5,810 nt of DNA from an uncultured Bacteroidota bacterium. Its GTDB lineage: Bacteria; Bacteroidota; Bacteroidia; Chitinophagales; Chitinophagaceae. How positions within the stretch are numbered: position 1 is the first letter of the stretch; each line of letters begins with the position of its first letter. The position numbers were made by a program, and so were the translations under genes. The notes under the pieces are model-generated. The model saw only the letters and a program-made list of their open reading frames with translations. It did no database searches and was not told where the DNA came from. This document shows positions 1 through 3,384 of this stretch, piece after piece. The stretch covers positions 1 to 5,810 of the forward strand of contig CAMLEX010000346.1 in the NCBI GenBank assembly GCA_946479055.1, read 5' to 3'.

Positions 1-243
1 TGCTTTGAAACGAGCAACTTTTCTGGCTTTGATTTTAATTACTTCACCAGTTTGCGGATTACGGCCGTTGCGGGCAGCTCTTTTTGATACGGAGAAAGTA
101 CCAAAACCAACCAATGTAACTTTACCGCCGCCTTTCAATGTTTTAGTAACAGCTTCAATAAAAGAATCGAGAGCAGCATTTGCCTGAGTTTTGGTTATCT
201 CTGCATCATCTGCAAGTTTTGCGATTAATTCTGCTTTGTTCAT
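1..243 (-). CDS. hup: HU-family DNA-binding protein (C-terminus cut by window edge)
   Basis: HU is a small basic nucleoid protein that binds DNA as a dimer, bends it without strong sequence preference and helps compact the chromosome. The reading frame runs from an ATG at 243-241 to the left edge, giving 81 residues. The family is about 90 residues long, so roughly ten C-terminal residues lie outside. The N-terminus ([11 protein letters not shown]) is the usual first helix of the dimer body. Residues 46-71 form the HU/IHF signature: GFGTF at 46-50, then basic residues R55, R58 and R61 and the RNPQTGE segment at 61-67. P63 sits at the tip of the DNA-binding arm and intercalates between base pairs in family members. 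There is no Shine-Dalgarno sequence before the ATG, only an A/T-rich leader, as is usual in Bacteroidota. The gene has its own promoter at 275-304. HU rather than a dedicated IHF subunit is inferred from the overall motif; the paralogue (alpha or beta type) cannot be assigned. Confidence 0.95.
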   Translation of the reverse strand, partial: MNKAELIAKLADDAEITKTQANAALDSFIEAVTKTLKGGGKVTLVGFGTFSVSKRAARNGRNPQTGEVIKIKARKVARFKA

Positions 244-274
244 AATCTTATTTTTTAATGATTTAGTAACTGGG

Positions 275-304
275 CAAATTTATACGGTTTTGAATAGCGG
301 CAAA
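275..304 (-). promoter_or_regulatory. Bacteroidota-type promoter of the HU gene
   Basis: On the minus strand TAAATTTG (282 to 275) matches the Bacteroidota -7 consensus TAnnTTTG exactly. It is preceded by TTTG (304 to 301) as the -33 element, with an 18-base spacer, within the range described for the phylum's primary sigma factor. The predicted transcript starts near 268-270, leaving an A/T-rich leader of about 25 bases. Both boxes and the spacing are seen directly; promoter activity is inferred. Confidence 0.75.
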
Positions 305-537
305 AAAAATCTTTACTTTTTTCATTCATTTCCTATTTAGCCCGAATCCGCACGGGACAAGGTTTTTGAAGGATTTTGGCAATGGTATTTTTACAAAGTA
401 GGATTACCTGATCCGCTAAAACCCTTGACTGTACTGTGTTTCACAACAGTCTTCTGAAATGCAGGCGGGAAGTGGATTTGAAAGGAATATACAATTGTTT
501 TTGAATCTGTAAAATAAATTAATAATCTTTTGCACAC
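305..537. other. Gene-free interval with three short inverted repeats, function unknown
   Basis: Together with the HU promoter this makes a 294-base gap between genes. I see no RNA gene that I recognise and no ORF with a start codon and family-like sequence. Three small dyads follow one another: CCCG/CGGG around 341-356, GGAT/ATCC around 401-414, and a larger bulged hairpin at 427-451. The plus strand is open without a stop from 341 to 454 (38 codons, then TGA) but has no ATG, so it is not called as a gene. Possible readings are a 3' untranslated region of the DUF4286 transcript, a small structured RNA, or a dispersed intergenic repeat. The sequence alone does not decide between them. Confidence 0.4.
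427..451 (-). terminator. Possible hairpin terminator downstream of the DUF4286 gene
   Basis: GACTGT (427-432) pairs perfectly with ACAGTC (446-451), and inside it TGTG (435-438) pairs with CACA (442-445) around a TTT loop, leaving a two-base AC bulge. This gives ten base pairs in total. It lies about 87 bases past the DUF4286 stop in its direction of transcription. The downstream tract on the minus strand is only AAGGGTTTT, a poor U-run, so intrinsic termination is uncertain. The hairpin may instead be a processing or stabilising structure. Confidence 0.35.
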
Positions 538-879
538 TCAATTCACAACCTGTAAAACTGAGCGGAAAGCGATGAATTGATCCCCCCATCTGGCTATTAC
601 TTTTTTTCTCATCTCTTCAGCAAAGTCTTCAATATATCGGTTATAAAGAGCTTTGCTGGTAGTATGATATTGTATAGCATAAGTAGGTCCTTGTGTTTCG
701 TCTACTTCTATTAATCGCAAAATAGCGGCATGGGTAAAGCACCCAGTAGCTACAATTTCCGGGATATGTTCCTCTCTCAGCCAGTTCAACCATTGCTTCG
801 CAATGGAGTGACTCACCTGGGTTGTTACATTATAAATAATGCCTCCGCTTTCTAAAGAGGAATCAGAAAAATCTTCCAT
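538..879 (-). CDS. DUF4286 family protein (Bacteroidota-conserved, function unknown)
   Basis: A 113-residue soluble protein recognised as DUF4286 by its succession of conserved blocks. These are IIYNVT at 14-19, WLNWLREEHIPE at 30-41, ATGCF at 44-48, a YAIQYHT strand at 67-73, YNRYIED at 79-85 and RWGDQFIAFRSVL at 97-109. The pattern of short strands and helices suggests a small alpha/beta fold of the ferredoxin-like or dimeric-barrel kind, but this is inference and no catalytic residues are known. There is no signal peptide or membrane segment. As I recall the family, members usually begin directly at the IIYNVT strand; here about 12 acidic, Ser-rich residues (MEDFSDSSLESG) precede it. The ATG at 879 is the only plausible start, because the next in-frame Met is residue 90. 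A 73-base gap separates it from the upstream xth gene in the same direction, and I see no consensus promoter there, so co-transcription with xth is possible. Confidence 0.9.
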   Translation of the reverse strand: MEDFSDSSLESGGIIYNVTTQVSHSIAKQWLNWLREEHIPEIVATGCFTHAAILRLIEVDETQGPTYAIQYHTTSKALYNRYIEDFAEEMRKKVIARWGDQFIAFRSVLQVVN

Positions 880-952
880 AGTTAAACTTCTTGTTTATGA
901 ATTGAAGTCTTTATATAATTTCATAAATCAGTTCTGGTCGTATGAACAGGAA

Positions 953-1720
953 TCAGCGTTCTATTTCTAGATAAACAGGACAATGATCAGAATGTTTTAC
1001 ATCCGGGTATATTTCGGCACCTTTTAAATTCTTTTTCAACGGTTCTGTTACATTTATGTAATCAATGCGCCAACCTTTGTTATTCAATCGTACGGTTGGA
1101 AAACGCTGGCTCCACCAGCTATACCGGTGTGGTTCTGTATGAAATTCACGGAATGTATCAATCCAGCCATTGTTTAAAAACTTTGTCATCCATTCTCTTT
1201 CTTCGGGTAAAAATCCGGATGATTTTTTATTTCCCTTTGGATCATGAATATCTATTTCCTTGTGTGCAATGTTATAGTCTCCGCATACAATCAATTTGGG
1301 ATATTTCTTTTTCAGGTTGTTCAGGTAAGCATTAAACTCATCCAGCCAAACATATTTGAAACTTTGTCGTTCATCGCCACTGGTACCGGAAGGAAAATAG
1401 GCATTGATCAACCGTATATCACCAAAATCGAGTTGAATAACACGGCCTTCATCATCACTTACTTTATGTCCCGTTCCATATTCTACATGATCCGGTTTTA
1501 TTTTAGTAAATACAGCTACGCCGCTGTATCCTTTTTTTTGAGCGCTGAACCAATAGTCTTCATAACCGAGATCATTAAAGAGTTTATGATCCACATTATC
1601 TTTTGCAGCTTTTGTTTCCTGAATACAGATGACATCGGCAGGATTGGTTTTTACCCATTCTATAAATCCTTTGTTGATAGCAGAACGAATACCATTCAGG
1701 TTATAACTGATAATGCGCAT
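953..1720 (-). CDS. xth: Exodeoxyribonuclease III / AP endonuclease
   Basis: A base-excision-repair nuclease of the exonuclease-endonuclease-phosphatase superfamily. It cleaves the backbone 5' of abasic sites and removes damaged 3' ends and nucleotides from duplex DNA, using Mg2+. Its 255 residues match the usual length, and the ATG at 1720 gives the canonical start MRIISYNLNGIRSA. All family motifs are present: N7 in the first strand, metal ligand E35 in IQETK, YSGVAVF at 65-71, the NAYFPSG block at 106-112 with Y108, catalytic D148 and N150 in GDYN, the LPEERxW segment at 171-177, the RIDYI strand at 218-222, and the terminal HSDHCPV block with D245 and the catalytic H246. No substitution at a key residue is seen, so the enzyme should be active. 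It is cytoplasmic. It is transcribed divergently from the LOG gene and lies upstream of the DUF4286 gene in a possible two-gene unit; a candidate promoter is at 1742-1772. Alternative substrate preferences within the ExoA/Xth group cannot be told from sequence. Confidence 0.97.
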   Translation of the reverse strand: MRIISYNLNGIRSAINKGFIEWVKTNPADVICIQETKAAKDNVDHKLFNDLGYEDYWFSAQKKGYSGVAVFTKIKPDHVEYGTGHKVSDDEGRVIQLDFGDIRLINAYFPSGTSGDERQSFKYVWLDEFNAYLNNLKKKYPKLIVCGDYNIAHKEIDIHDPKGNKKSSGFLPEEREWMTKFLNNGWIDTFREFHTEPHRYSWWSQRFPTVRLNNKGWRIDYINVTEPLKKNLKGAEIYPDVKHSDHCPVYLEIER

Positions 1721-1741
1721 TGGTTATTTCTTTTAGGGTTT

Positions 1742-1772
1742 CAAAGTACTGTATAATTTTATTCCTGTCAAA
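1742..1772 (-). promoter_or_regulatory. xth: Candidate promoter of xth (-7 element imperfect)
   Basis: On the minus strand GTACTTTG (1749 to 1742) keeps the TTTG half of the TAnnTTTG element but not the TA. TTTG (1772 to 1769) precedes it by exactly 19 bases, the favoured spacing for a -33 box. A start near 1735 would give a leader of about 15 bases before the xth ATG. The good spacing supports the call and the missing TA weakens it. For the LOG gene on the other strand, the best -7 candidate I find is TATTTTAG at 1817-1824 (one mismatch), without a clear -33 box. Confidence 0.45.
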
Positions 1773-1782
1773 AAGAAACAGG
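1764..1782. repeat. Short inverted repeat in the xth/LOG divergent region
   Basis: CCTGT (1764-1768) and ACAGG (1778-1782) are perfect inverted copies separated by an A-rich nine-base spacer. The left half abuts and the spacer overlaps the proposed -33 box of xth, a position where a repressor or activator could bind. A five-base arm is short enough to arise by chance, so an operator role is only a possibility. Confidence 0.25.
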
Positions 1783-1848
1783 GTTGAAAAAGAACAATGG
1801 TTGAATTGAAATGTTTTATTTTAGTTCATACAAACACAACTTATAGTA

Positions 1849-2580
1849 ATGACTACTTTAAAAAGAATAATTCCGGCGAAAGAGCATGTTTTTCTTGAGG
1901 GGCCCAAAAGCCGCGGATACGAACTGAGGTTTGCATTTAAAGTGTTTAAACAATTTATTAAGGGATTTCGTACGCTGCATTTTGTAGGTCCTTGTATTAC
2001 GGTGTTTGGTTCAGCCCGGTTCAAAGAAGATCATCCTTACTATCAGCAGGCTGTGGAGTTTGGTAAACGGATTGCTCAAATAGGTTTCACAACGATGACA
2101 GGAGGGGGACCCGGAATAATGGAAGCTGCTAATAAAGGCGCATTTGAAAATGGAGGACAATCGGTTGGGTGTAATATTCAATTGCCTTTTGAACAGGAAA
2201 GTAACCGATACCTTCATAAATCCGTGACCTTTGAACATTTTTTTGTGCGTAAGGTATTGCTCATAAAATATTCCTATGCTTTTATTATTATGCCGGGAGG
2301 TTTCGGTACTATGGATGAATTTTTTGAAACACTCACATTGATGCAAACCAAAACACTGGTACAGTTCCCTATTGTATTATTTGGAAAGGAATACTATAAA
2401 GAGTTAATGGAAGCTATGAACGATATGGCGCTTAAGGGAACAATATCAAAAGAAGATATGAACCTGGTACTGTTGACTGATGATTTTAATGAAGCAATGG
2501 ATCATATTGGTCACTATATCACTACTAATTACAAGGTAAAGCCACGAAAAAGAAGTTGGGCTTTTTTTGAAAAAAGATGA
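1849..2580 (+). CDS. LOG/TIGR00730 family nucleotide phosphoribohydrolase
   Basis: A Rossmann-fold protein of the Lonely-guy (LOG) family. Characterised members hydrolyse the N-glycosidic bond of nucleoside 5'-monophosphates such as AMP or cytokinin ribotides, giving free base and ribose 5-phosphate. The diagnostic motifs are present and intact: VFGSAR at 52-57, TGGGPGIMEAAN at 84-95, RK at 134-135, and PGGFGTMDE at 149-157 with the Glu used in catalysis. At 243 residues it is the longer type, with about 48 residues before the first strand and a basic tail (KPRKRSWAFFEKR). No signal peptide or transmembrane segment is seen, so it should be cytoplasmic. The ATG at 1849 is the first start in the frame after the divergent gap and has no Shine-Dalgarno sequence. 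Neighbours give no pathway clue: xth is divergent and the HAD gene follows after 96 bases with its own promoter. The family role is solid; the natural substrate is unknown, and older databases label such proteins lysine decarboxylase by mistake. Confidence 0.92.
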   Translation: MTTLKRIIPAKEHVFLEGPKSRGYELRFAFKVFKQFIKGFRTLHFVGPCITVFGSARFKEDHPYYQQAVEFGKRIAQIGFTTMTGGGPGIMEAANKGAFENGGQSVGCNIQLPFEQESNRYLHKSVTFEHFFVRKVLLIKYSYAFIIMPGGFGTMDEFFETLTLMQTKTLVQFPIVLFGKEYYKELMEAMNDMALKGTISKEDMNLVLLTDDFNEAMDHIGHYITTNYKVKPRKRSWAFFEKR

Positions 2581-2602
2581 GTTCCGGAGAAGCCAAAAAC
2601 CC

Positions 2603-2633
2603 CTGTCAGTTTAATGATTTTCGTGTAGGTTTG
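2603..2633 (+). promoter_or_regulatory. Bacteroidota-type promoter of the HAD gene
   Basis: TAGGTTTG at 2626-2633 is an exact match to TAnnTTTG and is followed by the C often seen after this element. The -33 box is weak: CTG at 2603-2605, 20 bases upstream, is the nearest to TTG. Transcription would start near 2638-2641, giving a leader of roughly 37 bases. This suggests the HAD gene is not simply dependent on read-through from the LOG gene. Confidence 0.6.
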
Positions 2634-2666
2634 CGCCGCTGATTTTAATATGATTTTTAAACTTTG

Positions 2667-2678
2667 ATATATATATAT
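2667..2678 (+). repeat. (AT)6 dinucleotide run ending in the HAD start codon
   Basis: Six AT units run directly into the ATG of the HAD gene, and the last unit supplies the first two bases of the start codon. The tract fills the place where a ribosome binding site would sit. Bacteroidota commonly favour A/T-rich, unstructured leaders over Shine-Dalgarno pairing, so it may simply serve that purpose. Its repeat nature is seen directly; any effect on expression is inference. Confidence 0.6.
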
Positions 2679-3288
2679 GAAAATAAATACGATCATATTT
2701 GACCTGGGAGGTGTATTAATAGATTGGAACCCCCGATATGTTTTTGATGACAACTATTTTGATACAGCAGAAAAAAGAGATTATTTCTTTAATAATATTT
2801 GTACTAACGACTGGAATGAAGAACAGGATGCAGGGCGGTCAATTGTTGAAGCAACTCAAATTCTTGTTCAGCAATTTCCCGACTGGGAGCAACCGATCCG
2901 AGATTATTATGGCCGCTGGACAGACATGCTGAAAGCATCGATACCAGAAACGGTTGAGTTATTCCGTGAATTGAAAAAAAGCGAACGTTATAAAATTTAT
3001 GCATTGACCAACTGGCAGGCTGGGCTTTTTGATATTGCCTTAGTGCGTTATAATTTTCTGCATTGGTTTGATGGCCGGGTAGTAAGCGGGGAAGAAAAAA
3101 CAAGAAAGCCATTCCCGGAATTTTATCAAAGATTATTAAACCGTTATAACGTAAATCCGACAGAAGCCCTATTTATAGATGATAATTTAAGAAATGTAAA
3201 GGCGGCAGAAACATTAGGGATCACTTCCATACATTTTCAATCTCCTTCGCAACTGAAAGAAGAAATAAAGAGACATAATCTATTGTAA
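2677..3288 (+). CDS. HAD-superfamily phosphatase (subfamily IA-like)
   Basis: A 203-residue cytoplasmic hydrolase expected to remove phosphate from a small metabolite through an aspartyl-phosphate intermediate. Motif I is FDLGGVLID at 8-16 with nucleophile D9. Motif II is ALTN at 109-112 with T111. Motif III is K144 in TRKP, and motif IV is FIDDN at 166-170 with D168 and D169 for Mg2+. Residues about 17-88 form the alpha-helical C1 cap typical of subfamily I. The position two after the nucleophile, normally an Asp acting as general acid/base, is Gly here (G11). The same DLG arrangement occurs in the YihX-type sugar-phosphate phosphatases, which the protein resembles over its length. It could therefore be a glucose-1-phosphate-type phosphatase, but the substrate cannot be assigned. 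The ATG at 2677 gives the standard start (MKINTIIFDLGG). It has its own promoter and faces metH across a shared terminator. Confidence 0.92.
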   Translation: MKINTIIFDLGGVLIDWNPRYVFDDNYFDTAEKRDYFFNNICTNDWNEEQDAGRSIVEATQILVQQFPDWEQPIRDYYGRWTDMLKASIPETVELFRELKKSERYKIYALTNWQAGLFDIALVRYNFLHWFDGRVVSGEEKTRKPFPEFYQRLLNRYNVNPTEALFIDDNLRNVKAAETLGITSIHFQSPSQLKEEIKRHNLL

Positions 3289-3303
3289 AGTCTTAAGTGC
3301 AGA

Positions 3304-3345
3304 AAAATACCAGGTATTAAATCTTTGAGTTATACCTGGTATTTT
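3304..3345. terminator. Bidirectional intrinsic terminator between HAD gene and metH
   Basis: AAAATACCAGGTAT (3304-3317) and ATACCTGGTATTTT (3332-3345) are perfect 14-base inverted copies around a 14-base loop. Reading either way, the hairpin ends in four T's supplied by the A/T flanks of the stem. It lies 15 bases past the HAD stop and 39 bases past the metH stop, so one structure can end both convergent transcripts. The T-run is short, hence the confidence below certainty. Confidence 0.85.
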
Positions 3346-3384
3346 AAGTGAAGAGCTATTCTCTGTTGTTAAAGGTGGTACTGA

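Noticed and set aside
5..187. A 60-codon plus-strand ORF with a signal-peptide-like beginning
   Set aside because: It lies entirely antisense to the unmistakable HU gene and has no family-like sequence of its own.
341..457. 38-codon stop-free plus-strand frame ending in TGA between HU and the DUF4286 gene
   Set aside because: It has no ATG or GTG start, no recognised homology, and this length arises easily by chance. It is mentioned only as part of the gap's description.
838..848. GGAGG just before the IIYNVT codons of the DUF4286 gene, suggesting an internal ATT start
   Set aside because: The spacing to the ATT would be about one base, too close for a Shine-Dalgarno, and Bacteroidota rarely use them. 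The ATG at 879 stays the start.
1244..1756. A 170-codon plus-strand ORF, and a shorter one at 1096-1335
   Set aside because: Both are antisense to xth, whose every motif is intact; their hydrophobic translations are typical of the reverse complement of an AT-rich gene.
2011..2346. Minus-strand ORF antisense to the LOG gene
   Set aside because: It has no recognisable domain; the plus strand carries the LOG motifs in the same bases.
2650..2667. Five-codon mini-ORF (MIFKL) in the leader of the HAD gene, as a possible attenuator peptide
   Set aside because: It is too short, shows no codon bias for a regulatory amino acid, and there is no alternative hairpin around it.
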